Shown one piece after another: positions 1-8,365 of a DNA stretch of 64,000 nucleotides (position 1 is its first letter; each line of letters opens with the position of its first letter). Source of the stretch: Castellaniella caeni NBRC 101664 (GTDB lineage Bacteria; Pseudomonadota; Gammaproteobacteria; Burkholderiales; Burkholderiaceae_B). Under the pieces are notes generated by a model that was not told where the DNA came from, did no database searches, and saw nothing but the letters and a program-made list of their open reading frames with translations. The stretch spans positions 1 through 64,000 of the forward strand of contig NZ_BCWN01000013.1 in NCBI RefSeq assembly GCF_001592225.1, given 5' to 3'. Made by a program: the position numbers and the translations under genes.

Positions 1-330
1 GCAACGCAGGATGGGCTGTGCAGACACCAAATTTAAGTACGAGTATTAACCGAACAGCACACTAAGCAAGCGGAACACCGCGTATTTGAAACACGACAGA
101 CGATCACGACCAGCGCGATCCATGCCGCCATCTTGCCAGACTCGCCCCGCGCGTGCCACGCCATCCCTGCGGCCTCGGGATCCGCCCGCCGACGCGCCGC
201 GTCACGCGCGAACGGGCACGAACAGGCACAAGACGCCAGACGGCGCCCGTGCCTGCAATAAAAACGTGGACGGACAGCCTGAGCAGGCCAGGGAGCACAA
301 CCTTGGCCGCCGCCCACAAACCGCGCTGCG
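1..330. other. No supported gene downstream of nirK copy 1
   Basis: This stretch lies beyond the stop codon of the first nirK. The open frames crossing it are arginine-, proline- and alanine-rich, lack a credible ribosome binding site and resemble no family I recognise. A GGCCA/TGGCC hairpin at about 286-308 lies roughly 22 nt past the nirK stop and could serve as a weak terminator, but no T-run follows it. The A+T-richer first 90 bases may be the promoter region of a gene outside the window. Confidence 0.5.
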
Positions 331-1509
331 TCAGGCCGGAATCGGGGCTGGCGCGTGGATTTGCTTCATCAGATCGTCATCCCACTTGCCTTCCACCTTG
401 AAGTGCCCGGCGGCCCCCAGATCGAAGGCCTCGATGAGGTTATGGTTGAGATACGCGTAGATGCCCGGCTGGCGGAAGGTATACAGCGCCGCTCCGGCCG
501 ACCCGCCGCGCACGAACCACGTTTCCAGGTTGCGCTCGGGCGGATTGACGAATTTCCCGGTTTCCCAGACATAATCGCCATGGCCGCCGATCAGATGCGG
601 ACGCGTGTCGCGATTGGCCGACGAGTGGATGATGAGCACCGTCTCGCCCACCTTGGCCGTCATGGCGTTGGCACCGGTCAGCGCCCCTACCTTGCCGTTG
701 AAGACGACATAGGACGGAATGAGCCCCTTCATGACCTCGGTGGTGTCGCCAAAGCTTTCGAGCGGCGTCTCGTATTTCTTGTAATTGCCTGCTTCGTCCT
801 TGGGAATGTAGAGATCGAACTCGCCCACCGTGTAGACCCGGTCGTAGTGCAAAGGTCGGCCCTGCCCGTCTTTCAGGCCATCGCGCGGCAAGACCATGAC
901 CACCCCGCTCATGCCCGACACCACGTGCCAGGGCACCATGTTGGGCGGCGCACAGTGATAGATGAACGTACCGCTGCGCGTGGCCTTGAAACGCAAAGTC
1001 ACCTGCTCCCCCGGTTTGATGTGGGTGAGGTCGCCCCCGCCCAACGCCCCGGTGGAGGCATGGAAATCGATGTTGTGTTCGAGCGTGTTGCTGGCCGGGT
1101 TGATGAGCGTGAGCTGCAGATAGTCGCCTTCGTGCACCACCATCGTGGGCCCGGGCATCGAGCCGTTGAAAGTCATGGCCTGCAGCACGGTGCCGTGCTC
1201 TTCATCGACGACCACCTGCTTTTCCTCGATGGTCATGGTGAATTCGACCACTCGCGGAGGCGCCTTGGTGGCCTGCTCGTGCGCCATGACGAAGGGCGGC
1301 TTGAGCAGCGTGGGGCGGACGTGTTCGAGCTTGTCTACCGGAATCGACGCGCCATGAGAGGCCGCGCCCGCCCCCGGAGCACCACCCGCGCGGGCATGTG
1401 CCACCGACACGGGCAGCAGTTCGGCGGCTGCCACGCCGACCGTTGCGGCCACTGCGCCATTCTTGAGCCAATAGCGTCGGCCGGCGTCGAACGCTGCGAT
1501 TTTCTTCAT
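331..1509 (-). CDS. nirK: Copper-containing nitrite reductase, copy 1 (Tat-type signal)
   Basis: A 392-residue periplasmic enzyme that reduces nitrite to nitric oxide in denitrification. Two cupredoxin domains carry all expected ligands: type 1 copper at H145, C186, H195 and M200; type 2 copper at H150, H185 and H356; catalytic D148 and H305. The N-terminus carries GRRYWLK before a hydrophobic stretch ending in AHA, a twin-arginine signal. I start at 1509 because AGGAG sits six bases upstream; an in-frame upstream start at 1557 has no such site. A perfect FNR-type box lies about 100 bp upstream. A second nirK at 53.4-54.4 kb aligns without gaps over the mature part but has a Sec-type signal. 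No nirV or cytochrome adjoins this copy. Confidence 0.97.
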   Translation of the reverse strand: MKKIAAFDAGRRYWLKNGAVAATVGVAAAELLPVSVAHARAGGAPGAGAASHGASIPVDKLEHVRPTLLKPPFVMAHEQATKAPPRVVEFTMTIEEKQVVVDEEHGTVLQAMTFNGSMPGPTMVVHEGDYLQLTLINPASNTLEHNIDFHASTGALGGGDLTHIKPGEQVTLRFKATRSGTFIYHCAPPNMVPWHVVSGMSGVVMVLPRDGLKDGQGRPLHYDRVYTVGEFDLYIPKDEAGNYKKYETPLESFGDTTEVMKGLIPSYVVFNGKVGALTGANAMTAKVGETVLIIHSSANRDTRPHLIGGHGDYVWETGKFVNPPERNLETWFVRGGSAGAALYTFRQPGIYAYLNHNLIEAFDLGAAGHFKVEGKWDDDLMKQIHAPAPIPA

Positions 1510-1609
1510 GAAAGCTCCTGGAAAGATTACGGGGTGGTCTCGTGGCGAGGCCTTCACGCGGGTAGCACCGCCAACACAATCATTTTCAATCGTTAAGGGT
1601 TAATGCCCA

Positions 1610-1623
1610 TTGATTTCAATCAA
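1610..1623 (-). promoter_or_regulatory. Perfect FNR/DNR-type box upstream of nirK copy 1
   Basis: TTGATTTCAATCAA matches TTGAT-N4-ATCAA at all ten conserved positions. Its centre at 1616.5 would place a class II start site near 1575, with GAAAAT (1582-1587, minus strand) as the -10. The 5' leader to the nirK ATG would be about 65 nt. No suitable -10 is seen on the plus strand, so the box is assigned to nirK and not to the divergent CheW-like gene. Confidence 0.88.
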
Positions 1624-1677
1624 TATGTTCAAATTCTGACATTTACCTGAATTAATATGCATAAAACGACATAACGA

Positions 1678-1707
1678 TTGCAGTTGCAGTTGCGATTGCG
1701 ATTGCAG
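1678..1707 (+). repeat. Five imperfect hexamer units at the CheW-like gene start
   Basis: Five consecutive six-base units (TTGCAG, TTGCAG, TTGCGA, TTGCGA, TTGCAG) sit 15 bp before the ATG at 1723. They are in frame with the gene, so unit gain or loss would not shift the frame even if a TTG start inside the repeat were used. Confidence 0.75.
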
Positions 1708-1722
1708 GAGATCGGCAAGGCC

Positions 1723-2340
1723 ATGGACATTGACCATCATCAAGACCCCTTGGCCTTTTCCCGCCACGACCCGGCACGCAGGCACGATACTGGGCATCAG
1801 GAAACGAACTTGGCAACGTCTGCAATGGAAACCATCTACGACAGTCACGGTGAGGCCCTGGACATCCTGGGACAGGATTTTCTGGCCTTCGACTTGGCGG
1901 GGCGCGCTTATGGCGTGGATTACGCCGCCGTCGAGGAAATCCGCCGCTTCGAAGCGGGCATGATCACCGGCATTCAGGGGGCGCCCGCTTTCGTGCGGGG
2001 CGCGGGCTACATTGCCGGGCGCCACGTCCCCGTGCTCGACCTCGCGTCCCGTCTGGGGCAGCCACCCGTCGATGCCCGGTCGCAAGCCCGCATTATTTTT
2101 CTGACGCTGCACGGACAACTGCTGGGCCTGCTCGTCGATCAGGTCGCGGGCGTCACCATCCAGCAGGCCGACGACATCAGCCCGCCTCCCGCCGCCGACC
2201 CCGTCATGCCCGCCGCCGTCATCCAGGGGGTCGGCACGCATCACAACCAGCCCCTCGTCCTGGTCAGCCTCGAACAGCTGATTCCCAGCGACGAAGCGGC
2301 TCGGCTGTGCGAATCGGCCTCACAGGCAAAGTTCGCCTGA
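1723..2340 (+). CDS. CheW-like chemotaxis adaptor domain protein
   Basis: About 205 residues with one CheW domain over roughly residues 45-190, recognisable from FLAFDLAGRAYGVDYAAVEEI, the GRHVPVLDL strand and the GLLVDQVAGV strand. CheW proteins couple receptors to the kinase CheA or to CheA-like kinases. The first 45 residues are His/Asp-rich and unlike typical CheW. Start choice is uncertain: ATG 1723 follows GGAG by about 12 nt; a TTG at 1678 and an ATG at 1825 are alternatives. No other chemotaxis gene is in the window, so it is a stand-alone adaptor. It is divergent from nirK. Confidence 0.8.
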   Translation: MDIDHHQDPLAFSRHDPARRHDTGHQETNLATSAMETIYDSHGEALDILGQDFLAFDLAGRAYGVDYAAVEEIRRFEAGMITGIQGAPAFVRGAGYIAGRHVPVLDLASRLGQPPVDARSQARIIFLTLHGQLLGLLVDQVAGVTIQQADDISPPPAADPVMPAAVIQGVGTHHNQPLVLVSLEQLIPSDEAARLCESASQAKFA

Positions 2341-2450
2341 TGCCGCCCAGCCCGCCCGCCCCCGGACGGTGACCGGCGCCCATGCACGGCCGCCTCCGTC
2401 GCACCCGGCGGCGCCAGGCCGCCCCGATGGCACAACAACATCCCCCTCTT

Positions 2451-2477
2451 CGACACGACCGGCATCAGTTCGTGTCG
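2451..2477. promoter_or_regulatory. Inverted repeat upstream of the AhpD-family gene
   Basis: CGACACGA and TCGTGTCG are perfect complementary arms separated by 11 nt, ending about 25 bp before the ATG of the following gene. It could be an operator or a leader hairpin. The cognate factor is unknown. Confidence 0.45.
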
Positions 2478-2502
2478 TTCACGTTTTTTCAGGAGTAATC
2501 AC

Positions 2503-2958
2503 ATGACAATCTCGCAACGCATGGACATCCACGCCGTCGACCCTGAAGCCTACAAGCCGATGATGGCGCTCGAGCACTACGTGCATTCGGGCTCGCTGGG
2601 CGAAGCCCTGATCGGGCTGGTGAAGTTTCGCGCTTCGCAGATCAACGGCTGCGCCTATTGCCTGGACATGCACGGGCGCGAATGCCGGGCCGCGGGCGTC
2701 GATCAGCGCAAGATCGACGTGCTGGGCGGCTGGCACGAGGCCCCCGCGCTATACACCGAGCGCGAACAGGCCGCGCTGGCGTTGACCGAAGAAGTCACCC
2801 GCATCAGCGAACACGGGGTGTCGGACGCCACCTGGCAGCGCGTGCAGGCGGCGTTTTCCGAGAAGGAAACCGTGCAGCTGCTGATGGGGATATCCGCCAT
2901 CAACGTCTGGAACCGCCTGGCCATCACGGCGCACCTCGACCTGCCCAAAAAGGCCTGA
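2503..2958 (+). CDS. Carboxymuconolactone decarboxylase / AhpD-family protein with CxxC
   Basis: A 151-residue all-alpha protein of the AhpD-like superfamily. The redox motif CAYCLDMH (C50, C53, H57) is intact, as in alkylhydroperoxidase AhpD-type thiol peroxidases. The surrounding KFRASQINGC and a later AINVWNRLAI segment are typical of the family. CAGGAG lies eight bases before the ATG. It stands alone between the CheW-like gene and a small membrane protein gene, so its peroxide or thiol partner is not evident. A second family member at 48.8-49.4 kb lacks these cysteines. Confidence 0.88.
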   Translation: MTISQRMDIHAVDPEAYKPMMALEHYVHSGSLGEALIGLVKFRASQINGCAYCLDMHGRECRAAGVDQRKIDVLGGWHEAPALYTEREQAALALTEEVTRISEHGVSDATWQRVQAAFSEKETVQLLMGISAINVWNRLAITAHLDLPKKA

Positions 2959-3046
2959 GTCCACACACCGGCGGCCTGGGCCCGACGGGCCTTGGCCACA
3001 CATAGGGTAGCCGCACCGGACAAAACGATGCCACAGGCACGTGGCA

Positions 3047-3325
3047 TCAACGCTGGGCGGCGGCCTGCTGCCCCGACTGAAACGCCCCCAGCATGTTGGA
3101 CGTCAGCGCGGCATTGAACGCCGCCACGCCCAACACGATGGTGAGCACGGCGCCAATGGCCGTGACAGCCACCGTGACCTTCAAACTGGCGATGCCGCCC
3201 CGAATGGCCGTGTTGTCTGCGGCAATGCGGTTGACCGCGTCTTCGATACGCGCAACCCTGCCGTCCATCGTGGCTTCGATAGTAGCGAGGCGGGCATCGA
3301 GTTCGGTATGGGTGACGGGCTTCAT
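3047..3325 (-). CDS. Small coiled-coil protein with one membrane segment, function unknown
   Basis: About 92 residues. Residues 5-45 are predicted amphipathic helix or coiled coil (ELDARLATIEATMDGRVARI). One membrane segment follows (VTVAVTAIGAVLTIVLGVAA), then a short Gln/Ala-rich tail. This resembles small membrane-anchored coiled-coil proteins, but I cannot name a family. I prefer the ATG at 3325, which has GGGAG about 11 nt upstream; an in-frame ATG at 3364 would add 13 residues. It is divergent from nrdJ and convergent with the AhpD-like gene. Confidence 0.6.
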   Translation of the reverse strand: MKPVTHTELDARLATIEATMDGRVARIEDAVNRIAADNTAIRGGIASLKVTVAVTAIGAVLTIVLGVAAFNAALTSNMLGAFQSGQQAAAQR

Positions 3326-3416
3326 GGGCTCATTATCTCCCGGCCTCCTTCCGGTGTCATCCACCGCGAGACCATTTCAGCCCATGCCACCGCGGGTATG
3401 CGCGAGGCAGCGACCT

Positions 3417-3430
3417 TTGATCTGCGTTAA
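3417..3430 (+). promoter_or_regulatory. FNR/DNR-like box upstream of nrdJ
   Basis: TTGATCTGCGTTAA matches TTGAT-N4-ATCAA at 8 of 10 positions, and 9 of 10 against the DNR-type variant TTGAT-N4-GTCAA. Centring it at -41.5 puts TACCAT (3453-3458) exactly at -10 and the start near 3465. That geometry supports a real class II site. Confidence 0.6.
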
Positions 3431-3451
3431 GGATCGCAGGCGTGATTTCAA

Positions 3452-3467
3452 ATACCATATGTTGTGT
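3452..3467 (+). promoter_or_regulatory. NrdR box 1
   Basis: ATACCATATGTTGTGT matches the consensus acaCwAtATaTwGtgt at 13 of 16 positions. It overlaps the proposed -10 and start of the nrdJ promoter, where NrdR would block RNA polymerase when dATP is high. Confidence 0.85.
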
Positions 3468-3482
3468 TTGACCTGCTTTTTA

Positions 3483-3498
3483 GCACAACAAATTGTGT
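3483..3498 (+). promoter_or_regulatory. NrdR box 2
   Basis: GCACAACAAATTGTGT matches the NrdR consensus at 13 of 16 positions. It lies 31 bp (three helical turns) from box 1, the characteristic spacing of paired NrdR boxes. Confidence 0.85.
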
Positions 3499-3511
3499 AA
3501 TCACACCACTC

Positions 3512-5731
3512 ATGACCTCTCCCACCGCACCCGACGTCGGCCAGCGCATGCTGGCCGAAAGCAAATTCTTCATGGGCTACGCCCGCTGGGACGACGCCGC
3601 CAGCGCGTATGAAACCTGGCCCAAGGCCGTGGCGCGCGTCATGCGCATGCACGCGGAAAAATACGCGCAACGCCTCACCCCCGAACTGACCGATCTCATG
3701 GCCCAGGCGCGGCAGGCCTACGAAAACCAGCTCATTCTCGGGGCGCAGCGCGCCCTGCAGTTCGGTGGCGAGCAAATCCGCAAGCACGAAGCGAAGATGT
3801 ACAACTGCAGCTTTTCGTACGCCGACCGCCCGCGCTTCTTCCAAGAGACCATGTACCTGCTGCTGTGCGGCTGCGGCGTGGGCTTTTCGGTGCAACAGCG
3901 CCACGTCGGCCGGCTGCCCGCGATCGCCGCCCGCGCCGCCCAGGAAGCACGCATTTTCCAGATACCCGACTGCATCGAAGGCTGGGCCGACGCCTTCGGG
4001 GTGCTGCTGTCGTCGTACTTCGTCGAAGGCAGCACGTTTCCCCAGTACCAGGGCGCTCCAGTGCACTTCGACTACAGCCGCATCCGCCCGGCGGGCGCGC
4101 TCATCAGCGGCGGCTTCAAGGCCCCGGGGCCCGACGGCCTGCGCCGCGCGCTCGAACACTGCGAAGCCCTGCTCGAACGCACGCTGGCGCAGGGCATGCG
4201 CTATCTCTCACCCATCGTCGTCTACGATTTCGTCATGCACATGGCCGATGCCGTGCTCTCGGGCGGCGTGCGCCGCTCGGCCACCATCTGCCTGTTCGAC
4301 AAAGACGACGAAGACATGCTGGCCGCCAAGACGGGCAACTGGTTCGTCGCCAACCCGCAGCGCGGGCGCAGCAACAACTCGGTCATCATCCAGCGCGACC
4401 AGCTCACGCGCGACGAATGGGCGCGCATCATGCATTCGGTGCGCGACTACGGCGAGCCAGGCTTCGTCTTCACCGACAACCTCGACTTCGGCTTCAACCC
4501 GTGCGTGGAAATCGGCCTGTACCCCATCAGCGAGGCGGGTGAAACCGGCTTTCAGTTCTGCAATCTGTCGGAAATCAACGGTGCCGCCTGCGATACGCGC
4601 GAAACCTTCCTGCAGGCTTGCCAGGCAGCCGCCATCCTGGGCACCCTGCAGGCGGGCTATACCGAGTTCACGTACCTGGGCCCGGCCTCGCGCCAGATCA
4701 CCGAGCGCGAGGCGCTCATCGGTGTCTCGATCACCGGCTGGATGAACAACCCCAAGGTGCTGTTCAACGAAGCCCTGCTGCAAGAAGGCGCCGAGCTGGT
4801 GCGCGCCACCAACCGGCGGGTGGCGCAACTGCTGGGCATCCGGGCCGCGGCGCGCACCACCTGCGTCAAGCCCAGCGGCAATGCCTCGGTGTTGCTGGGC
4901 ACGGCCTCGGGCATCCATGGCGAACACGCGCCGCGCTACCTGCGCCACGTGCAGATGAACGCGCAAGACGAAGTGGCGCGCCTGCTGCAAGCCGAAAACC
5001 CCGACATGTGCCAGGCGTCGGTCTGGAACCCGCAGGACATCGTCGTGGCGTTTCCGCTCATCCCCAAGGCGGGCTCCATCTACAAAGAACAGCTGCTGGG
5101 CGTGCGGCAACTGGAATACGTCAAGAAAGTGCAGCGCAGCTGGATCGCCCACGGCACCGACCCCGCGCTGTGCCGCGACCCGCGCCTGCGCCACAACGTC
5201 TCGAACACCGTCACGGTGGACGACTGGGACGAAGTCGAGCAATACATCTTCGACAACCGCGCCTGGTTTGCCGGCATCTCGCTGCTGGCCGCGCATGGCG
5301 ACCGCGCCTATCCGCAGGCGCCCTTCACGCAGATTTTCACCGCCGAGCAGATCATCGCCCGCTATGGCCAGGGCGCCATGTTCGCCTCGGGCCTGATCGT
5401 CGATGGCCTGCATGCCTTCAACGACAACTTCTGGCTGGCCTGCGACACGGCGCTGGGCCAGGGGCTGACGCTGTCGGACGGCGCCAGCGACCTGCTCAAG
5501 CGCGACTGGGTGCGCCGCTTCGCCAAGTTTGCCCGCAACTACTTCGGCGGCGACGGCCTGCAAACCTCGTTCTGCCTGAAGGACTGCTACAACCTGCACA
5601 AGTGGCAGGGCATCCTCAACACGCTGCGGCCCATCGATTTCGCCCAGCGCCTGGGCGAACCCCGCTACACCGCCGCCGATTCCCTGGCCAGCCAGGCCTG
5701 CGTCGGCGGTGCGTGCGAAGTCGCGTTCTGA
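3512..5731 (+). CDS. nrdJ: Adenosylcobalamin-dependent (class II) ribonucleotide reductase
   Basis: A 739-residue single-chain reductase making deoxyribonucleotides with an adenosylcobalamin-derived thiyl radical, so it needs no oxygen. Visible active-site features are MYNCSF with C99, NPCVEI with N329, the radical cysteine C331 and E333, FQFCNL with C350, and a C-terminal CVGGAC pair (C730, C735) for re-reduction. C99/C350 form the substrate-reducing pair in this family. The ATG at 3512 has no Shine-Dalgarno; the in-frame upstream start at 3464 lies inside NrdR box 1 and is unlikely. Tandem NrdR boxes and an FNR-like box precede it. A cobalamin adenosyltransferase for the cofactor lies at 46.5 kb. 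Confidence 0.95.
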   Translation: MTSPTAPDVGQRMLAESKFFMGYARWDDAASAYETWPKAVARVMRMHAEKYAQRLTPELTDLMAQARQAYENQLILGAQRALQFGGEQIRKHEAKMYNCSFSYADRPRFFQETMYLLLCGCGVGFSVQQRHVGRLPAIAARAAQEARIFQIPDCIEGWADAFGVLLSSYFVEGSTFPQYQGAPVHFDYSRIRPAGALISGGFKAPGPDGLRRALEHCEALLERTLAQGMRYLSPIVVYDFVMHMADAVLSGGVRRSATICLFDKDDEDMLAAKTGNWFVANPQRGRSNNSVIIQRDQLTRDEWARIMHSVRDYGEPGFVFTDNLDFGFNPCVEIGLYPISEAGETGFQFCNLSEINGAACDTRETFLQACQAAAILGTLQAGYTEFTYLGPASRQITEREALIGVSITGWMNNPKVLFNEALLQEGAELVRATNRRVAQLLGIRAAARTTCVKPSGNASVLLGTASGIHGEHAPRYLRHVQMNAQDEVARLLQAENPDMCQASVWNPQDIVVAFPLIPKAGSIYKEQLLGVRQLEYVKKVQRSWIAHGTDPALCRDPRLRHNVSNTVTVDDWDEVEQYIFDNRAWFAGISLLAAHGDRAYPQAPFTQIFTAEQIIARYGQGAMFASGLIVDGLHAFNDNFWLACDTALGQGLTLSDGASDLLKRDWVRRFAKFARNYFGGDGLQTSFCLKDCYNLHKWQGILNTLRPIDFAQRLGEPRYTAADSLASQACVGGACEVAF

Positions 5732-5736
5732 CGACA

Positions 5737-5763
5737 GCGCGCCGACCGTACCGGGCGGCGCGC
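5737..5763. terminator. GC hairpin between convergent nrdJ and glmS
   Basis: GCGCGCCG pairs with CGGCGCGC across an 11-nt loop, immediately after the nrdJ stop and before the glmS stop. No T-run follows on either strand, so termination strength is uncertain. Confidence 0.5.
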
Positions 5764-5771
5764 CACCGCCA

Positions 5772-7604
5772 TCATTCCACCGTCACGCTCTTGGCCAGGT
5801 TGCGCGGCTTGTCCACGTCGGTGCCACGGGCGCAGGCCGTGTGGTAGGCCAGCAGCTGCAGCGGGATGGTGTGCAGGATGGGCGAGAGCTTGCCGTAGTG
5901 TTCGGGCATGCGGATGACGTGCATGCCCGGCGCGCTGGTGATCTGCGAATCGGCGTCGGCAAAGACATACAGCTCGCCGCCACGCGCGCGCACTTCCTGC
6001 ATATTGGATTTCAGCTTTTCCAGCAGTTCGTCATGCGGCGCCACCGTGACCACCGGCATGGCGTCGGTCACCAGGGCCAGCGGGCCGTGCTTGAGTTCAC
6101 CCGCCGGGTAGGCCTCGGCGTGGATGTAGCTGATTTCTTTCAGTTTCAGGGCGCCTTCGAGCGCGATCGGGTAGTGCATGCCGCGCCCCAGGAACAACGC
6201 ATTTTCTTTGCTGGCAAAGCGCTCGGACCAGGCGATGATCTGCGGCTCGAGCGCCAGCACGGCGGCCACGGCGGCGGGCAGGTGACGCAGCGACTTGATG
6301 GCCTGCTGCTCGGCGGCGTCGTCCAGCCGCCCCCGCGTCTGGGCCAGCGCCAGCGTCAACAGGTACAGCGCCGTGAGCTGCGTGGTAAAGGCCTTGGTGG
6401 ACGCCACCCCGATCTCGACCCCGGCGCGCGTGATGAACGCCAGCTTGCACTCGCGCACCATGGCGCTGGTGGCGACGTTGCAGATGGTGAGCGTGTGCGC
6501 CATGCCCAGGCTGCGGGCGTGCTTCAGGGCGGCCAAGGTGTCAGCGGTTTCGCCCGACTGCGAAATCGTCACCACCAGGGTGCGCGGGTCGGGCACGCTG
6601 GTGCGGTAGCGGTATTCGCTGGCGATTTCCACGTTGACGGGGATGCCCGCCAGCGATTCGATCCAGTAGCGCGCCGTGAGCCCGGCGTAATAACTGGTGC
6701 CGCAGGCGAGGATGAGTACCTTGTCGATGGCCTTGAAGACGGCGTGCGCGCCGTCGCCGAACAGCTCGGGCATGACAGAATCGATGCCCTGCAGGGTGTC
6801 GCCCACCGCGCGCGGCTGCTCGAAGATTTCTTTTTGCATGAAGTGGCGGTAGGGGCCCAGCTCGGCCTCGCCCGTGTGCGCCTGCACGGTATGCACGGCG
6901 CGCTCGACGGTATTGCCCGAGGCGTCGCTCACCCACACGCGCGACAGCTGCAGATCGACCACGTCGCCGTCTTCCAGGTACATGATCTGGTCGGTGGTGC
7001 CGGCCAGCGCCAGCGCGTCCGACGCCAGATAATTGCCCTCTTCGCCGCAGCCTACCACCAGGGGCGAGCCCTGGCGCGCGCCCACCACCCGGTGCGGCTC
7101 TTGGGCGCAGAACACGGCGATGGCGTAGGCGCCTTCGAGGCGGCGCGTGGCCTGCTGCACGGCGGCCAGCAGATCGCCGTCATACAGGTGATCGACCAAG
7201 TGGGCGATGACTTCGGTATCGGTCTGGCTGTGAAAGACGTAACCCGCCGCCTGCAGCTCGGCGCGCAGGGTGTCGTGGTTTTCGATGATGCCGTTGTGTA
7301 CCAGCGCGATGCGCGGCGCGCCGTTTTCCGGGCCGGAAAAATGGGGGTGCGCGTTGTGCGTGAGCGGCGCGCCGTGCGTGGCCCAGCGGGTGTGGGCGAT
7401 GCCGGTGAGGCCTTCGACCTGGTCTTGCGCCGCCTGGGCCATGAGCTCGGCTACACGCTGGGTGCTGCGCACGCGCAACAGGCTGGTGCCAGTGTGCACG
7501 GCCACGCCGCACGAGTCGTAGCCGCGGTATTCCAGGCGCCGCAGGCCTTCGAGCAAAATGGGAACGATGTTGTGACGCGCCACGGCGCCGACGATGCCAC
7601 ACAT
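5772..7604 (-). CDS. glmS: Glutamine--fructose-6-phosphate aminotransferase (isomerizing)
   Basis: A 610-residue cytoplasmic enzyme that converts fructose-6-phosphate and glutamine to glucosamine-6-phosphate, the first step to UDP-GlcNAc for peptidoglycan and LPS. MCGIVGA at the start supplies the N-terminal nucleophile cysteine of the glutaminase domain (about 1-240), with RWATHG and NGIIEN loops. Two SIS isomerase domains follow (about 285-425 and 460-600), showing [16 protein letters not shown] and the C-terminal KSVTVE. Length is normal. It is divergent from the Lrp-type regulator gene and convergent with nrdJ. No glmU is adjacent and no glmS ribozyme is expected or seen. Confidence 0.97.
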   Translation of the reverse strand: MCGIVGAVARHNIVPILLEGLRRLEYRGYDSCGVAVHTGTSLLRVRSTQRVAELMAQAAQDQVEGLTGIAHTRWATHGAPLTHNAHPHFSGPENGAPRIALVHNGIIENHDTLRAELQAAGYVFHSQTDTEVIAHLVDHLYDGDLLAAVQQATRRLEGAYAIAVFCAQEPHRVVGARQGSPLVVGCGEEGNYLASDALALAGTTDQIMYLEDGDVVDLQLSRVWVSDASGNTVERAVHTVQAHTGEAELGPYRHFMQKEIFEQPRAVGDTLQGIDSVMPELFGDGAHAVFKAIDKVLILACGTSYYAGLTARYWIESLAGIPVNVEIASEYRYRTSVPDPRTLVVTISQSGETADTLAALKHARSLGMAHTLTICNVATSAMVRECKLAFITRAGVEIGVASTKAFTTQLTALYLLTLALAQTRGRLDDAAEQQAIKSLRHLPAAVAAVLALEPQIIAWSERFASKENALFLGRGMHYPIALEGALKLKEISYIHAEAYPAGELKHGPLALVTDAMPVVTVAPHDELLEKLKSNMQEVRARGGELYVFADADSQITSAPGMHVIRMPEHYGKLSPILHTIPLQLLAYHTACARGTDVDKPRNLAKSVTVE

Positions 7605-7685
7605 GAATCAGGCTCCTGAGTAGAGGTTCGCCAGCCTCCAAGATACGGAAGGCGGCATGCAGCTGCTATTGTGGCGTGAGCATCA

Positions 7686-7759
7686 AGAAATTTGATTTCT
7701 ATTTTTAGACTTATATGAAATCTGATTTCTTCATACAATTAGTGTGAAATTATCTTTCA
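7686..7759 (+). promoter_or_regulatory. Three phased palindromes between glmS and the Lrp/AsnC gene
   Basis: AGAAAT-TTG-ATTTCT (7686-7700), TGAAAT-CTG-ATTTCT (7716-7730) and TGAAA-TTATC-TTTCA (7745-7759) are spaced 30 and 29 bp centre to centre. This regular array of inverted repeats on one DNA face suits an Lrp-family octamer. It probably mediates autoregulation and may also influence glmS. Confidence 0.7.
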
Positions 7760-7770
7760 TACGCAAGATT

Positions 7771-8280
7771 ATGCACACGCTGCCCGCCCCCATCGAACTC
7801 GACGAGCTCGACCGCCGCATTCTCGACCAGCTGCAGCGCGACAGCGCCCAGACCAACCAGACGCTGGCCAGGCTCGTGCACGCCTCGCCGCCCACCACGC
7901 TGCGCCGCGTACGCCGCCTGGTGCAGGCCGGCATCATCGAGCGCCAGGTGGCGCTGCTCGACCCGGCCCGGATGGCCGCGAGCCTGACCGCCATCATCGA
8001 AGTGTCGCTGGATGCGCAGTCGGCCGATCAGCTCGATGCCTTCGAGGCCGTGCTCGTCCAAGAGCCCGCCATCCAGCAGTGCTACCGCGTCAGCAGCGGC
8101 CCCGACTTCATCCTGATCGCCCAGGTGGCCGACATGGCCGCCTACCAGGCGCTGGCGCTGCGCTGCCTCACGGGCAACCCGCGCGTGCGCAACGTGCGCA
8201 GCTTCTTTGCCACGCATCGCAGCAAATTTGAAACGTACATCCCCTTGCCTGCAAGGCCGGGCGGCCTGGCCTCACCCTGA
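7771..8280 (+). CDS. Lrp/AsnC-family transcriptional regulator
   Basis: About 169 residues. An N-terminal winged helix (LDELDRRILDQLQRDS, then the recognition region PPTTLRRVRRLVQAGII) is followed by an AsnC-type ligand-binding RAM domain from about residue 75. Members bind amino acids and assemble as dimers to octamers. I start at ATG 7771; a GTG at 7744 would add nine residues but lies at the edge of the palindrome array. Three phased palindromes lie directly upstream. The glmS gene is divergent. The effector and other targets cannot be read from sequence. Confidence 0.9.
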   Translation: MHTLPAPIELDELDRRILDQLQRDSAQTNQTLARLVHASPPTTLRRVRRLVQAGIIERQVALLDPARMAASLTAIIEVSLDAQSADQLDAFEAVLVQEPAIQQCYRVSSGPDFILIAQVADMAAYQALALRCLTGNPRVRNVRSFFATHRSKFETYIPLPARPGGLASP

Positions 8281-8365
8281 GCCCGCCCGCGCAACGACGG
8301 CGCCGCGGCCGTCTTCCGACAAACGATGCCGGACACCGGCCACAAAGGGGCCCGGAACCGGCCGT

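Noticed and set aside
1-460. Overlapping open frames at the left edge on both strands
   Set aside because: They are low-complexity Arg/Pro/Ala frames without ribosome sites, and part of them overlaps the nirK coding region in antisense.
355-1596. Long antisense frame across nirK copy 1 (and similar ones across glmS, slt, nirK copy 2 and others)
   Set aside because: High-GC DNA leaves the antisense frame open; the composition is His/Arg/Gly-rich with no family features, and the sense gene is certain.
1610-1623. FNR box serving the CheW-like gene
   Set aside because: On the plus strand no acceptable -10 lies at the right distance, whereas the nirK direction fits.
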